Source: Cognatiluteimonas sedimenti (GTDB taxonomy: Bacteria; Pseudomonadota; Gammaproteobacteria; Xanthomonadales; Xanthomonadaceae). From it: a DNA stretch of 64,000 nucleotides. The translations under genes and the position numbers were made by a program. The stretch lies in contig NZ_JALGCL010000001.1 of the NCBI RefSeq assembly GCF_022808325.1, forward strand, positions 291,780 to 355,779, given 5' to 3'. The number at the start of each line of letters is the position of its first letter. The stretch's first letter is position 1. Shown piece after piece: positions 17,188 to 27,218 of this stretch. The notes below the pieces were generated by a model that was given only the letters and a program-made list of their open reading frames with translations, had not been told where the DNA came from and did no database searches.

Positions 17188-17932
17188 CCCTGATCCGCGA
17201 TCGACCATGGCTGGCCTGGAGGGTCCGGAGCACGTGCATGCGGGCGAGGTGGTGCGCGCGGAGAAGCTCGCCAAGACCTATGCCGAGGGCACGTTGCACA
17301 CGCCGGTGTTCAATGGCCTGGACTTCAGCGTGCGCGCCGGGGAGACCGTCGCCATCCTCGGCGCCTCCGGCGCCGGCAAGAGCACGCTGCTGCACCTGCT
17401 CGGCGGGCTCGACACGCCCACCGCGGGCGAGGTCTACGTTTCCGGGCAGAAGATGAGCGCGTTGTCGGATGCCGAGCGGGGCCGCCTGCGCAACCGCGCA
17501 CTCGGATTCGTCTACCAGTTCCACCACCTGCTGCCGGAGTTCACCGCGCTGGAGAACGTGATGCTGCCGGTGCTGCTCAGCGGCACCGCGGTGGCCGACG
17601 CCTCTGCGCGCGCGCAGGCGCTGCTGGAATCGGTCGGCCTCGGCCATCGCCTGCAGCACAAGCCCGGGGAACTGTCCGGTGGCGAGCGCCAGCGCGCCGC
17701 GGTGGCGCGGGCGCTGGTCAACAGGCCGGCCTGCGTGCTCGGCGACGAACCCACCGGCAACCTCGACGAGAAGACCGCGGCGACCGTGTTCGAGCAGATG
17801 CTCGAGCTCAATCGCGCGCAGCGCACCAGCCTGGTGCTGGTGACCCACGACCGCAGGCTGGCGCGACGGCTCGACCGCGTGCTGGAACTGCACGAAGGCC
17901 GGCTCAGGGAATTGCCGCCAGACGAGGTGTAG
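17180..17932 (+). CDS. lolD: Lipoprotein-releasing ABC transporter ATP-binding protein LolD
   Basis: 250 residues. Walker [19 protein letters not shown] is near residue 60, the Q-loop is [18 protein letters not shown] near 112, the signature is [15 protein letters not shown] near 162 and Walker B is [12 protein letters not shown] near 185. The QFHHLLPEF segment is characteristic of LolD. The N-terminal 25 residues (up to [13 protein letters not shown]) are somewhat long; an internal ATG at residue 10 is an alternative start. ATPase partner of the permease immediately upstream. Confidence 0.94.
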   Translation: MSSPDPRSTMAGLEGPEHVHAGEVVRAEKLAKTYAEGTLHTPVFNGLDFSVRAGETVAILGASGAGKSTLLHLLGGLDTPTAGEVYVSGQKMSALSDAERGRLRNRALGFVYQFHHLLPEFTALENVMLPVLLSGTAVADASARAQALLESVGLGHRLQHKPGELSGGERQRAAVARALVNRPACVLGDEPTGNLDEKTAATVFEQMLELNRAQRTSLVLVTHDRRLARRLDRVLELHEGRLRELPPDEV

Positions 17933-17934
17933 CA

Positions 17935-20373
17935 ATGGACAACGCGGCAAGGACGCCGCCGGATCTCTCCCCGCAGGCCGAAGCTGGCCCGCTGGCGACC
18001 CCGCCATTGGGCCCGTCGGTGGCGGCGGCCCTGCTGGCGGGCGTGGTCGTGTGCCTCTGGCTGCCGGCGCTGCCGGCTTGGCCGTGGCTGGCACTTGCAT
18101 TCGTGGTCGGGTTCGCCACGTGGTTGCGTCCGCCGCGAGCGGGAACGCGCATCGCCGGTGCGCTGCTGTGCGGGGTCGCGCTGGCCGGGCTGCATGCCGC
18201 CGTGGCGCTGGCTTTGCAGTTGCCCGCGACGCTGGAGGGACACGACTTCGCGGTCAGCGGCAGGATCGTCGAACTGCCGCGCCACGAACCGCGGCGCACG
18301 CGATTCCTGTTTCGCGTCGATGGCGACGCCTCGCAACCCGCGGCGTTGCGCGCTCGCCTGTTGCAGTTGTCGTGGTACGACGATCGCGATGCCGCGGCCC
18401 TGCACATCGCCGGCCCGCGGCTGCAACTGCAGCCTGGCAGCCACTGGCGGTTGCCGTTGCGGTTGCGCGCGCCGCGAGGCCTGCGCAACCCTGGCACCAT
18501 CGACAGCGAAAAGCGGGCACTGGCCGACCGCATCACCGCCACCGGATACGTCCGCGATCCCGATGCCGCCCGGCAGCTTCAACGCGGGCGCGGCCTGGAC
18601 GCCTGGCGCGGCCGCATGTCGGCGCGGATCGCGCGCGCGGTGCCGTCGCCATCCTCGCGGTTCGTGCGCGCGCTGGCGCTGGGCGACACCCGCGCGCTCG
18701 ACGATGCCGACTGGGAATCGCTGCGCGCAATCGGCCTGACCCACCTGATCGCGATCTCCGGCTTCCACGTCGGCCTGGTCGCCGGCTTCTTCGCATTGCT
18801 GGCGACCGCGGGGTGGTGGTGGCTGCCGTCGCTGGGGCGGCGCCTGCCGCGCGCCCATGCCGCCGCACTCGCTGCGCTGGCAGGCGCGATGGGCTATGCG
18901 GCGATCGCGGGTTTCGCGCTGCCGACCGTGCGCACGCTGCTGATGATCGGCGTGGTGGTGGCCGCGCGCCTGCTGCGGCGCGCGCAGCGCGCGGTCGATG
19001 CGCTGGCGCTGGCCGCGATCGCCGTGCTGGCGGTGGATCCGTTGTCGGTCCTGGCGCCGGGGTTCTGGTTGAGCTTCGCCGGCGTCGCCTGGCTGCTGTG
19101 GTGCCTGCCGCAGGCCGCGGGACGCACGTGGCGCGCGAGGCTGCGCGAATTCCTCGGCGCGCAGGCGGTGGCGACGGTCGGCCTGCTGCCGCTGACGGTG
19201 GTGCTGTTCGGGCAAGCCTCGCTGGCCGGGCCGCTGGCGAACCTGGCCGCGATCCCGTGGTGGAGCCTGGTAGTGGTGCCGCTGGCGCTGTGCGGCACCG
19301 CGCTGGAAGCGCTGCATGCGGGCGCCGGCAGCTGGGCGTGGCGGCTGTCGGCCTCCGCCTTCGACCTGTCCTGGCCATGGTTCGAGCGCCTGGCGCACAG
19401 CCCGCTGGCGTTGTGGTGGCTCCCGCAACCGGCGTGGTTCGCGCTGCCGTTGGCGCTGGCCGGCGGATTCTGGCTGCTGCTGCCGCGCGGGCTGCCGGGC
19501 AAGCCGCTGGCGCTGCTGCTGTGGCTGCCGCTGCTGTGGCCGCAACGCGGCCTTCCCGAAGAAGGCGGGGTGGAGGTCGTCGTCGTCGATGTCGGCCAGG
19601 GCCTGTCGGTCCTCGTGCGCACGGCGCGGCATGCGCTGTTGTACGACACCGGGCCGGCGCAGCCGGAAGGCTTCGATGCCGGCGAGCAGGTGGTGGTTCC
19701 GGCCCTGCATGCGCTGGGCGTGCGCCAGCTCGATGCAGTCGTGGTGAGCCACGGCGACAACGATCATGCAGGCGGTTTTCGCGCGGTTGCACGCGTCTTC
19801 CCGCCGCGGCTGTCGCTGACGCCGGCCGGCGCGCCGCCCTTGCCGCAGGGACATGCCTGCATCGCGGGCACGCACTGGCGCTGGGACGGGGTCGAGTTCC
19901 GGTTCCTGCATCCGGTGCGCGATTTCCCCTACCTGGACAACGAATCCAGCTGCGTGCTGCGGGTCGAGGGCGCGCACGGCGCGGTGTTGCTGGCCGGCGA
20001 CATCGGCGAGGTGATCGAGCGCGACCTGTTGCGACGCGACCGCGCGGGCGTGCGCACGCAGGTGGTCCTGGTCGCGCACCATGGCAGCCACGGATCCTCG
20101 GACCGCGACTTCGTCGCCGCGACCGGCGCGCGCTGGGCGCTGGTGTCGGCGGGCTATGGGAACCGATTCCACCATCCCGCCCCCGATGCCGTCGCGCGCT
20201 GGCGCAATGCCGGTGCGCAGGTACGCGCCACCCTGGACAGCGGTGCACAGCGCGTGCGCCTGGATCCGACCGGGATCACGTTCGGCGGCGAGCGCGCCAC
20301 GCATCCCCACCTGTGGGATGCCGCCGCACGCCGCGACGGCCCGGCCCGGAAAGGGCCGGAAACGTCCGGATAA
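17935..20373 (+). CDS. comEC: DNA internalisation competence protein ComEC/Rec2
   Basis: 812 residues with the three expected parts. An N-terminal membrane/OB-fold region (DUF4131) covers about 20-190. The Competence-domain channel spans about 225-500 and includes HLIAISGFHVGLVAGFF. A C-terminal metallo-beta-lactamase-like domain from about 540 carries VVVSHGDNDHAGGF and HHGSHGSSDRDF. It transports single-stranded DNA across the inner membrane in natural transformation. The start is two bases after lolD. The gene ends in a 214-bp gap before exbB. Full length suggests the organism may be naturally competent. Confidence 0.92.
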   Translation: MDNAARTPPDLSPQAEAGPLATPPLGPSVAAALLAGVVVCLWLPALPAWPWLALAFVVGFATWLRPPRAGTRIAGALLCGVALAGLHAAVALALQLPATLEGHDFAVSGRIVELPRHEPRRTRFLFRVDGDASQPAALRARLLQLSWYDDRDAAALHIAGPRLQLQPGSHWRLPLRLRAPRGLRNPGTIDSEKRALADRITATGYVRDPDAARQLQRGRGLDAWRGRMSARIARAVPSPSSRFVRALALGDTRALDDADWESLRAIGLTHLIAISGFHVGLVAGFFALLATAGWWWLPSLGRRLPRAHAAALAALAGAMGYAAIAGFALPTVRTLLMIGVVVAARLLRRAQRAVDALALAAIAVLAVDPLSVLAPGFWLSFAGVAWLLWCLPQAAGRTWRARLREFLGAQAVATVGLLPLTVVLFGQASLAGPLANLAAIPWWSLVVVPLALCGTALEALHAGAGSWAWRLSASAFDLSWPWFERLAHSPLALWWLPQPAWFALPLALAGGFWLLLPRGLPGKPLALLLWLPLLWPQRGLPEEGGVEVVVVDVGQGLSVLVRTARHALLYDTGPAQPEGFDAGEQVVVPALHALGVRQLDAVVVSHGDNDHAGGFRAVARVFPPRLSLTPAGAPPLPQGHACIAGTHWRWDGVEFRFLHPVRDFPYLDNESSCVLRVEGAHGAVLLAGDIGEVIERDLLRRDRAGVRTQVVLVAHHGSHGSSDRDFVAATGARWALVSAGYGNRFHHPAPDAVARWRNAGAQVRATLDSGAQRVRLDPTGITFGGERATHPHLWDAAARRDGPARKGPETSG

Positions 20374-20587
20374 GCGATCGTCGACCCGGGGGCAGTTACG
20401 CGCCTGACTTCCAGGCAGGCCATGCCCCGCGGCCCCGTCCTGATCGTCAAGGCGATCGTTCCGTAAGCACGCGTGACTGCTCCCACGGCGCGTGACGGGG
20501 CCCGATTCCACCGGGTGTGTGAGATCGCCGCCGCGCGGCTATCCTATCGACCGGAACGAAGGTGGCCGCAAGGCCGGAGGATCGCGC

Positions 20588-21265
20588 GTGCTGGAACTGG
20601 TGAAGGCTGGCGGCTGGCCGATGATCCCGCTGCTGCTGCTGTCGGCGGTGGGGCTGGCGATCGTCGTCGAGCGCTTCTGGACGCTGCGGCGCAAGGCCGT
20701 GCTGCCTCCCGGCCTCGGCGGCGAGGTGCGGGCCTGGGCCGCACGCGGCAAGCTCGATCCGGCGCACATCGAATCGCTGCGCGGCACCTCGCCACTTGGC
20801 GCGTTGCTGGCCGCGGCGCTGGATGTGCGCCAGCGCCCGCGCGACCAGGTGCGCGAACGCATCGAGGACGTCGGCCGCCACCTCGTGCACCGCATGGAGC
20901 GCTACCTCAACAGCCTTGGCACGATCGCCGCGGCCGGGCCGCTGCTGGGCCTGTTCGGCACCGTTGTCGGCATGATCCAGATGTTCCTCGGCATTCTCGA
21001 CCACGGCGTCGGCGACGTGAACCAGCTGGCCGGCGGCATCGGCAAGGCGCTGGTGTGCACCGCCACCGGCATGATCGTCGCGATCCCGGCGTTGATGTTC
21101 CATCGCTATTTCCGCGGCCGCATCGCCGGCTACATCGTCGACATGGAGCACGAGGCGATCCAGCTGCTCGACACCCTCGACGCCCGCGGTCCCGGCCTGC
21201 GCCCCGCCTCGGCACAGGTCGCGCCGGGCGCGCACGGCATCACGCCGCCGCTCGATGCGAGCTGA
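20588..21265 (+). CDS. exbB: ExbB/TolQ-type proton channel protein
   Basis: 225 residues from a GTG at 20588, chosen because GGAGG lies seven bases before it. Helix 1 is at about 8-28 (WPMIPLLLLSAVGLAIVVER). Helices 2 and 3 (LNSLGTIAAAGPLLGLFGTV, then GGIGKALVCTATGMIVAIPA) have the MotA/TolQ/ExbB pattern. It forms a proton-driven motor with the ExbD-like protein downstream. Being the first gene of the exbB-exbD-msbA-lpxK-kdsB run, it may energise TonB-dependent uptake; a tonB-like gene is at 45847. TolQ is less likely without tolA or tolB here. Confidence 0.87.
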   Translation: MLELVKAGGWPMIPLLLLSAVGLAIVVERFWTLRRKAVLPPGLGGEVRAWAARGKLDPAHIESLRGTSPLGALLAAALDVRQRPRDQVRERIEDVGRHLVHRMERYLNSLGTIAAAGPLLGLFGTVVGMIQMFLGILDHGVGDVNQLAGGIGKALVCTATGMIVAIPALMFHRYFRGRIAGYIVDMEHEAIQLLDTLDARGPGLRPASAQVAPGAHGITPPLDAS

Positions 21266-21274
21266 GGCCGGGCG

Positions 21275-21712
21275 ATGCGCATCCGCGACCACCGCGCCGA
21301 CGACGAGCCGGAGATCAACCTGATCCCGCTGATCGACGTGGTGCTGTGCCTGATCATCTTCTTCGTGATCACCACCACCTTTGAATCGCGTTCGGTGCTG
21401 AAGCTGGAACTGCCGCGTGCCGAGGGCGAGCCGACGCAGGCCCAGGAAAAGGCGCTGAGCGTGCTGGTCAACGCCGACGGCCGCTATTTCGTCGGCGACC
21501 GCGAGGCGCTGCGCACGGACGTCGATTCGCTCAAGCGCACGATCGCCGAGGTCGCGGGCGACGACCGCGGCCGTGGCGTGCTGCTGCGCGCCGATGCCCG
21601 TACCCCGCACCAGGCGGTGGTGACCGCGCTCGATGCCCTCGGCCAGCTCGGATTCCGCAACATCGCCATCGCCACGGCGCCCGAGCCGCGCGCCGCGGAA
21701 CCGGCGCGATGA
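21275..21712 (+). CDS. exbD: ExbD/TolR family biopolymer transport protein
   Basis: 145 residues. A short cytoplasmic N-terminus with EPEINLIPLIDVVLCLIIFF contains the conserved membrane aspartate (D in LIDVVL) that carries protons. A periplasmic domain follows from about residue 45. Start nine bases after exbB. Partner of the upstream ExbB. It overlaps msbA by four bases, so the motor genes are coupled to lipid A export genes, an arrangement common in this group. Confidence 0.88.
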   Translation: MRIRDHRADDEPEINLIPLIDVVLCLIIFFVITTTFESRSVLKLELPRAEGEPTQAQEKALSVLVNADGRYFVGDREALRTDVDSLKRTIAEVAGDDRGRGVLLRADARTPHQAVVTALDALGQLGFRNIAIATAPEPRAAEPAR

Positions 21713-23493
21713 GCGAACCCGCAGCCGCCGGCAACCGCAGCGAGGGCCAGCACGCGGCGGCATGGCCGATCTACCGGCGCCTGCTCGGCTATGCGGGGCG
21801 CTACTGGCCGCTGCTGACGGCGGCATCGGTCGGCATGGTGGTCGAGGCGCTGGCTGGCGGCGCCTTCGTGCAACTGATGAAGCCGCTGGTCAACGACGGC
21901 TTCGTCGACCCCAAGCCGGAGATGGCGGTGCTGCTGCCGCTGGCGATCGTCGGCCTGTTCGTGCTGCGCGGCATCGCCACCTTCGTCACCGATTACGGCA
22001 TGGCCCGCGCCGGCCGCAGCGTGGTGCGCGACCTGCGCGAACAGATCCTGGGCAAGTACCTGCGCCTCCCGAGTTCGCATTTCGACGTCGAATCGGTGCC
22101 GGCGATGGTCAGCCGCCTCAACTTCGACACCGAACAGGTGACCCAGGCCGGCACCGATGCGGTCAAGACCATCGTCACCGACGGCCTGACCATCATCTAC
22201 CTGCTGGCGATCATGCTCTGGGTCAGCGCCAAGGTGACGCTGGCGATGGTGCTGATCACGCCGCTGATCGGGGTGCTGGTCTGGTACGTGGGCAAACGCT
22301 ACCGCCGGATCAGCCGCGGCATCCAGGACGGCATGGGCCAGCTGGCGCAGTCGGCGGAACAGTCGCTGGCGGCGCAGCAGGACGTCAAGGTGTACGGCGC
22401 CCAGGCGTTCGAGCAGGCGCGTTATTCCGGCCTCGTCAACCGCATGCTGCGGCTGAACATGAAGGTCGAGAGCACCCGTGCCGGCAGCTCGGCGCTGGTG
22501 CAGATGCTGGCGGCGCTGGCGCTGGCGGCGATCGTCTGGGTGGCCACGCGCGAGGCGCTGCAGTCGCGGCTGGACGCCGGTGAATTCGTCCAGTTGATGA
22601 CCGCGATGATGGGCATCATCCCGTCACTGCGCCGGATCACCAACGTGCAGAGCGTGATCGGGCGCGGCGTGGCGGCGGCCGAACGGCTGTTCGCCATCAT
22701 CGACCGCGAAGAGGAAGCCGACGAGGGCAACATCTCGATCGAACGCGCGCGCGGCGAGCTGGTGTTCGACGACGTCAGCCTGCGCTACGAGCGCGATGCC
22801 TCGCGCCTGGCGCTGGAGGGCATCAGCTTCAGCGCCAGGCCGGGCACCGTGACCGCGATCGTCGGCCGTTCCGGCAGCGGCAAGACCAGCCTGGTGCGAC
22901 TGGTGCCGCGCTTCTACGAGCCGAGTGCCGGCCGCATCAGCCTCGATGGCGTGGCGCTGCGCGATTACTGCCTTGGCGACCTGCGCCGGCAGATCGCCCT
23001 GGTCGGGCAGCGGGTGATGCTGTTCGACGACAGCGTCGCGGCCAACATCGCCTACGCCAGCGAGGCGACGCCGGCGCAGCTGCGCGCGGTGGCCGAGGCC
23101 GCCAACGCCTGGGAATTCATCGAGCGCCTGCCAGGACAGCTGGATACGCCGATCGGCGAGAACGGTTCGTTGCTGTCCGGCGGCCAGCGCCAGCGCCTGG
23201 CGATCGCGCGCGCCATGCTCAAGGACGCGCCCATCCTGATCCTCGACGAAGCCACCGCCGCGCTGGACACCGAATCCGAGCGCCTGGTGCAGGACGCGCT
23301 CAACCGGCTGATGCCCGACCGCACCACGCTGGTGATCGCGCACCGGCTGTCGACCATCGAGCATGCCGACCAGGTGCTGGTACTCGACCATGGCCGGCTG
23401 GTGGAGCAGGGCACCCACGCCGAACTGCTGGCGCGTGGCGGCCTTTACGCGCACCTGCACCGGATGCAGTTCCGCGAGCCCGCGGACGCATGA
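21709..23493 (+). CDS. msbA: Lipid A export ATP-binding/permease MsbA
   Basis: 594 residues, near the 582 of E. coli MsbA. Six membrane helices occupy about 20-320. The nucleotide domain has Walker [18 protein letters not shown] near 386, signature [16 protein letters not shown] near 488 and Walker [13 protein letters not shown] near 510. It flips core-lipid A across the inner membrane. Start overlaps exbD (ATGA) and the end overlaps lpxK (ATGA). The neighbours lpxK and kdsB support assignment to LPS rather than to drug efflux. Confidence 0.93.
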   Translation: MSEPAAAGNRSEGQHAAAWPIYRRLLGYAGRYWPLLTAASVGMVVEALAGGAFVQLMKPLVNDGFVDPKPEMAVLLPLAIVGLFVLRGIATFVTDYGMARAGRSVVRDLREQILGKYLRLPSSHFDVESVPAMVSRLNFDTEQVTQAGTDAVKTIVTDGLTIIYLLAIMLWVSAKVTLAMVLITPLIGVLVWYVGKRYRRISRGIQDGMGQLAQSAEQSLAAQQDVKVYGAQAFEQARYSGLVNRMLRLNMKVESTRAGSSALVQMLAALALAAIVWVATREALQSRLDAGEFVQLMTAMMGIIPSLRRITNVQSVIGRGVAAAERLFAIIDREEEADEGNISIERARGELVFDDVSLRYERDASRLALEGISFSARPGTVTAIVGRSGSGKTSLVRLVPRFYEPSAGRISLDGVALRDYCLGDLRRQIALVGQRVMLFDDSVAANIAYASEATPAQLRAVAEAANAWEFIERLPGQLDTPIGENGSLLSGGQRQRLAIARAMLKDAPILILDEATAALDTESERLVQDALNRLMPDRTTLVIAHRLSTIEHADQVLVLDHGRLVEQGTHAELLARGGLYAHLHRMQFREPADA

Positions 23494-24500
23494 GCGCGCA
23501 CCGCGCGCCACCGCCGTGGTGGTACGACGCCGGTCGCGAGCCGCCTTTCGTGGCGCGCCTATTGTCCGCGATCTACGGCGCAGCGATCAGGACGCGGCTG
23601 GCGCTGTACCGCGGCGGACTGCTGCGCCGGCGGCGGGCAGGCGTGCCGGTGCTGGTGGTCGGCAACCTGGTCGCCGGCGGCAGCGGCAAGACGCCGTTGG
23701 TCATCGCGCTGGTCGAGCGCCTGCGCGCGGCCGGCTGGACGCCCGGCGTGGCGACTCGCGGCTACGGCCGCGACGACAGCGCGACGCCGTTGTGGGTGGA
23801 CGCACAGACCGACCCCGTCCGCGGTGGCGACGAGCCGGTGCTGATCGCGCGCCGCACCGGCGCCCCGGTGCGCGCCGACCGCGACCGCCTCGCCGCGGCC
23901 CGCGCGCTGGTCGCGGAAGGCTGCGACATCGTCGTCTGCGACGACGGCCTGCAGCACTACCGGCTGGCGCGCGACCTCGAGATCGAGGTGCTCGACGCGC
24001 ACCGTCGCCATGGCAATCGCCGGCTGTTGCCGGCCGGGCCGCTGCGCGAACCGGTCGAACGCGCAGCGGCCTGCGATTTCCACGTGGCCAATGCCGGCGA
24101 CGGCGATGCCAACGTGGGCTTCGGCGAATGGCCGATGCGGCTGTTGTCCGGGCATGCGCTGCCGCTGCTCGGTGGGCGCCCGCAACCGCTCTCGTCGTTT
24201 GCCGGGCAACGCGTCCACGCGGTCGCCGGGATCGGCGATCCGGAGCGATTCTTCGCGATGCTGCGCGGGCTCGGGATCGCGGTGGTGCCGCACGCTTTCG
24301 CCGACCACCATCGCTTCGAGGCAGATGACTTCCAGTTCGGCAGCGACCTGCCGGTGCTGATGACCGAAAAGGATGCGGTCAAGTGCACGGCATTCGTCGG
24401 CGACCGCCACTACAGCGTGCCGATCCGCGCTGAACTGCCGGAGGCGTTCTGGATTGCGCTGCTGGATCGCCTGCCGCATCGGCCGGGAGCACCGGCATGA
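23490..24500 (+). CDS. lpxK: Tetraacyldisaccharide 4'-kinase
   Basis: 336 residues. The P-loop is [19 protein letters not shown] near residue 58. GYGRD, the [14 protein letters not shown] segment near 115 and the conserved [20 protein letters not shown] near 150 are all LpxK hallmarks. It phosphorylates the lipid A disaccharide at the 4' position on the cytoplasmic face of the inner membrane. Overlaps both neighbours by four bases. The small Trm112-like gene (ycaR) found between lpxK and kdsB in enterobacteria is missing. Confidence 0.95.
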   Translation: MSAHRAPPPWWYDAGREPPFVARLLSAIYGAAIRTRLALYRGGLLRRRRAGVPVLVVGNLVAGGSGKTPLVIALVERLRAAGWTPGVATRGYGRDDSATPLWVDAQTDPVRGGDEPVLIARRTGAPVRADRDRLAAARALVAEGCDIVVCDDGLQHYRLARDLEIEVLDAHRRHGNRRLLPAGPLREPVERAAACDFHVANAGDGDANVGFGEWPMRLLSGHALPLLGGRPQPLSSFAGQRVHAVAGIGDPERFFAMLRGLGIAVVPHAFADHHRFEADDFQFGSDLPVLMTEKDAVKCTAFVGDRHYSVPIRAELPEAFWIALLDRLPHRPGAPA

Positions 24501-25264
24501 GCGATTTCGTCGTGGCGATCCCCGCGCGCCATGCCGCATCGCGCCTGCCGGGCAAGCCGCTGCGTCTGCTCGGCGGTGAACCGCTGGTGCTGCACGTGGC
24601 ACGGCGCGCACTGGCGGCCGGCGCACGCGAGGTCTGGGTCGCGGCCGACGACGAACGCATCGCCGCGGCGCTGGCCGGCAGCGGCGTCCGCATCGCGATG
24701 ACCTCGCCGTCGCACGCGTCGGGCAGCGATCGGCTCGCCGAATGCGCCACCATGGCCGGCTGGGACGACGCCACCGTGGTGGTCAACCTGCAGGGCGACG
24801 AACCGTTCGCACCCGCTGCCGGGATCCGCGCGGTGGCCGAAACCCTGCTCGCGTCGGGCGCCGAGATGAGCACGCTGGCGGCGCTGATCACCGACGCCGC
24901 GACCCTGTTCGACCCGAACGCGGTCAAGCTGGTGCGCGCAGGCAACGGCGATGCGCTGTATTTCAGCCGTGCGCCGGTGCCGTGGCCGCGCGATGCATTC
25001 GCCACCGACCGCACGCAGTTGCCGGCCGGCGAGGCCTGGCTGCGCCACATCGGCATCTACGGCTACCGCGCCGGGTTCCTGAAGCGTTTCGCTGCATTGC
25101 CGCAGGGCCGGCTGGAACGGATCGAGGCGCTGGAACAGTTGCGCGCGCTGGAAGCGGGTTTCCGGATCGCCGTCGGGATCACGCCGGCGCCGTTCCCGCC
25201 CGGGGTGGATACCCCGGAGGACCTGGCGCGCGCCGAAAGCCAGCTGGCGAGCTTCGCGGGCTGA
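24497..25264 (+). CDS. kdsB: 3-deoxy-manno-octulosonate cytidylyltransferase
   Basis: 255 residues. The CTP-binding signature [20 protein letters not shown] is at residues 6-25. [13 protein letters not shown] is near 95, and [12 protein letters not shown] and [14 protein letters not shown] follow at about 155 and 180. It activates Kdo as CMP-Kdo for LPS inner-core synthesis. The start overlaps the lpxK stop (ATGA). Motifs and length match the family with nothing missing. Confidence 0.95.
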   Translation: MSDFVVAIPARHAASRLPGKPLRLLGGEPLVLHVARRALAAGAREVWVAADDERIAAALAGSGVRIAMTSPSHASGSDRLAECATMAGWDDATVVVNLQGDEPFAPAAGIRAVAETLLASGAEMSTLAALITDAATLFDPNAVKLVRAGNGDALYFSRAPVPWPRDAFATDRTQLPAGEAWLRHIGIYGYRAGFLKRFAALPQGRLERIEALEQLRALEAGFRIAVGITPAPFPPGVDTPEDLARAESQLASFAG

Positions 25265-25270
25265 GCGCGC

Positions 25271-25762
25271 GTGGCCGCGGCGCAGCGCCTGTTGATGGTG
25301 TGCCTGGGCAACATCTGCCGCTCGCCGATGGCCGAGGGTGCGTTGCGCGCGCGCCTGCACGCGGCGGGCCTGGCCACGGCCGTGGAAGTCGACTCCGCGG
25401 GCCTCGGCGACTGGCATGCCGGGCGACCGCCCGACGCCCGCGCCATCGCCTGCGCCGCGCGCCATGGCGTCGACATCGGCGGGCAACGCGCGCGCCGCCT
25501 GCGCGATGCCGACCACCACGACTTCGACCTGCTGCTGTGCGCCGATGCCCAGGTGCTGCATGCGGTGCGCGCCGCGGCGCCGACCGACGCGCGCGCCCGC
25601 AGCGCGCTGCTGCTGGCCTGGAGCGGGACCGGCGACGCAGGCGATGAAGTCCCGGATCCCTACGCCGGGAGCACGGCGGACTTCGAACGCGCATGGTCGC
25701 TGGTGGATGCCGCGGCGGCCGCGATCGTGGCGATGCTGCAGCAGCGCCCGGGTGACGCATAA
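25271..25762 (+). CDS. Low molecular weight protein-tyrosine phosphatase
   Basis: 163 residues from a GTG six bases after kdsB. The catalytic loop VCLGNICRSPMAEG near residue 10 is the C-x5-R-[ST] signature. The general-acid loop is VPDPYAG near 128. Other members act on tyrosine kinases of polysaccharide export or on small substrates. Here it travels with LPS genes and no kinase is beside it, so its substrate is unknown. The C-terminus is Ala/Gln-rich and slightly long. Confidence 0.88.
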   Translation: MAAAQRLLMVCLGNICRSPMAEGALRARLHAAGLATAVEVDSAGLGDWHAGRPPDARAIACAARHGVDIGGQRARRLRDADHHDFDLLLCADAQVLHAVRAAAPTDARARSALLLAWSGTGDAGDEVPDPYAGSTADFERAWSLVDAAAAAIVAMLQQRPGDA

Positions 25763-25793
25763 TCGGGGCCGACCCGGCTGACTGGCTCCGCGC

Positions 25794-27218
25794 ATGGACA
25801 CCACGCTCGCCCCGGAATTCCCGCCGACCATGGAATGGCTCAACCTGCCGTCGCCGCTGCGCATGGCCGGGCTCGGTGGCCGCGTCTGCGCGCTGGCGTT
25901 CGTCAATGCCGGCTCGGCCTGGTCGCTGCAGCGCATGCGCGACCTGGCGCAGTTGCAGGCACGCCATGGCGAGCGCATGCAGGTGCTGGCGGTGCACGTG
26001 CCCCGTTTCGACCACGAGCGCGACGGTCGCCGCATCGCCAAGCACCTCAGCCGCCAGGGCATCGAGTTCCCGGTCGCGCACGATCCGGACTGGACGCTGT
26101 GGCAGCAGTTCGGCATCGAGGCGTGGCCGACGGTGGTGCTGATCGACGGCAAGGGCCGGATCCGCGACCGCATCGTCGGCGATGGGCCGTTGCGCGAACT
26201 CGATGCCCGCGCCGCGAGCCTGTGCGCGGAGCAGGGCATGGCGCCCGGCGGCAACACCGAACTCCAGGTGCGGCGGCACAACGAGCCGGCAATGCCGCTG
26301 CGTTTCCCGGGCGGGCTGGCGATCGACGGGCAATACCTGTACGTCGCCGACAGTGGCCATCATCGGGTGCTGGAATGCGACCAGGCCGGCCGCGTGCTGC
26401 GCCAGTTCGGCAGTGGCGGCGCCGGCTTCATCGATGGCCCGCCGGAACTGGCCGCGTTCAGCCGTCCGCACGGGCTGTGCCTGGAACGCGGCACCCTGTA
26501 TGTCGTCGACAGTGGCAACCATGCCGTGCGCCGCATCGACCTGCGCAGCGGCGACGTTGGCACGTTGTGCGGCGCGGGCCGCCCCGGTGCCCCGGTCGAA
26601 GGACCGATCGCCGATCCGCGCGCGGTCACGCTGGACCAGCCACGCGCGGTCGCGCTGGCCGGCGACGCGCTGCTGGTCGCCTGCTGCGGCGACAACCGCA
26701 TCTGGAAGTACGACCTGGGAAGGCATGACCTGTCGCTGGTGGCGGGTTCCGGTGCGCTCGCGGTGGTGGACGGCACGGGTACCGAGGCCGCGTTCGCCGA
26801 GCCGGTCGCGCTGGCGACGGTGCAGCAGCGCGTCTATGTGTGCGACGGCGCCGGGTCGGCGATCCGCACGCTCAACGTGCGCAGTCGCAAGGTGACCACC
26901 CTGGTCGGGGAGGATCCCTGGAACTACGGCCGCACCGACGGCGCCCGCAGCGATGCCCGGCTGCAGGATCCGCAGGCGATCGCGCTCGATCCGGATGCGC
27001 CGCTGCTATGGATCGCCGACCGCGGCAACGACCAGTTGCGCAGCCTGCGCCTGGGCGGTGGCGAGCTCAGCACCTACGCGCTGCCGCAGCGCCTGCACAA
27101 CCCGTGCGGGCTGGCGGTGGACCGCGGCGTGGTCTGGATCGCGGATACCGACGCCCATGCGGTGCTGCGCCTGGACCCGCACAGCGGCGCACTGCACCAC
27201 GTCCCGATCGGCGAATGA
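25794..27218 (+). CDS. Thioredoxin-fold plus NHL-repeat protein (NHLRC2-like), redox cysteines missing
   Basis: 474 residues. Residues about 20-150 read as a thioredoxin/TlpA-like fold (CALAFVNAGSAWSLQRMRDL, FGIEAWPTVVLIDGKGRI), but where CxxC should be there is GSAWS. Residues about 165-470 hold repeated NHL beta-propeller blades (LYVADSGHHRVLECD, LYVVDSGNHAVRRIDL, VYVCDGAGSAIRTL, LWIADRGNDQLRSL, VWIADTDAHAVLRLD). No signal peptide is apparent. This resembles NHLRC2-type proteins of unknown function. It may act as a binding scaffold rather than a redox enzyme. It overlaps uvrC by four bases. Confidence 0.78.
   Translation: MDTTLAPEFPPTMEWLNLPSPLRMAGLGGRVCALAFVNAGSAWSLQRMRDLAQLQARHGERMQVLAVHVPRFDHERDGRRIAKHLSRQGIEFPVAHDPDWTLWQQFGIEAWPTVVLIDGKGRIRDRIVGDGPLRELDARAASLCAEQGMAPGGNTELQVRRHNEPAMPLRFPGGLAIDGQYLYVADSGHHRVLECDQAGRVLRQFGSGGAGFIDGPPELAAFSRPHGLCLERGTLYVVDSGNHAVRRIDLRSGDVGTLCGAGRPGAPVEGPIADPRAVTLDQPRAVALAGDALLVACCGDNRIWKYDLGRHDLSLVAGSGALAVVDGTGTEAAFAEPVALATVQQRVYVCDGAGSAIRTLNVRSRKVTTLVGEDPWNYGRTDGARSDARLQDPQAIALDPDAPLLWIADRGNDQLRSLRLGGGELSTYALPQRLHNPCGLAVDRGVVWIADTDAHAVLRLDPHSGALHHVPIGE

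Noticed and set aside
17512-20511. Minus-strand frame of about 1,000 codons opposite comEC
   Set aside because: The amino acid composition is that of a shadow frame, and comEC on the plus strand has full-length recognisable domains.
21709-23493. msbA read as a multidrug exporter
   Set aside because: Coupling to lpxK and kdsB and the length favour lipid A export.
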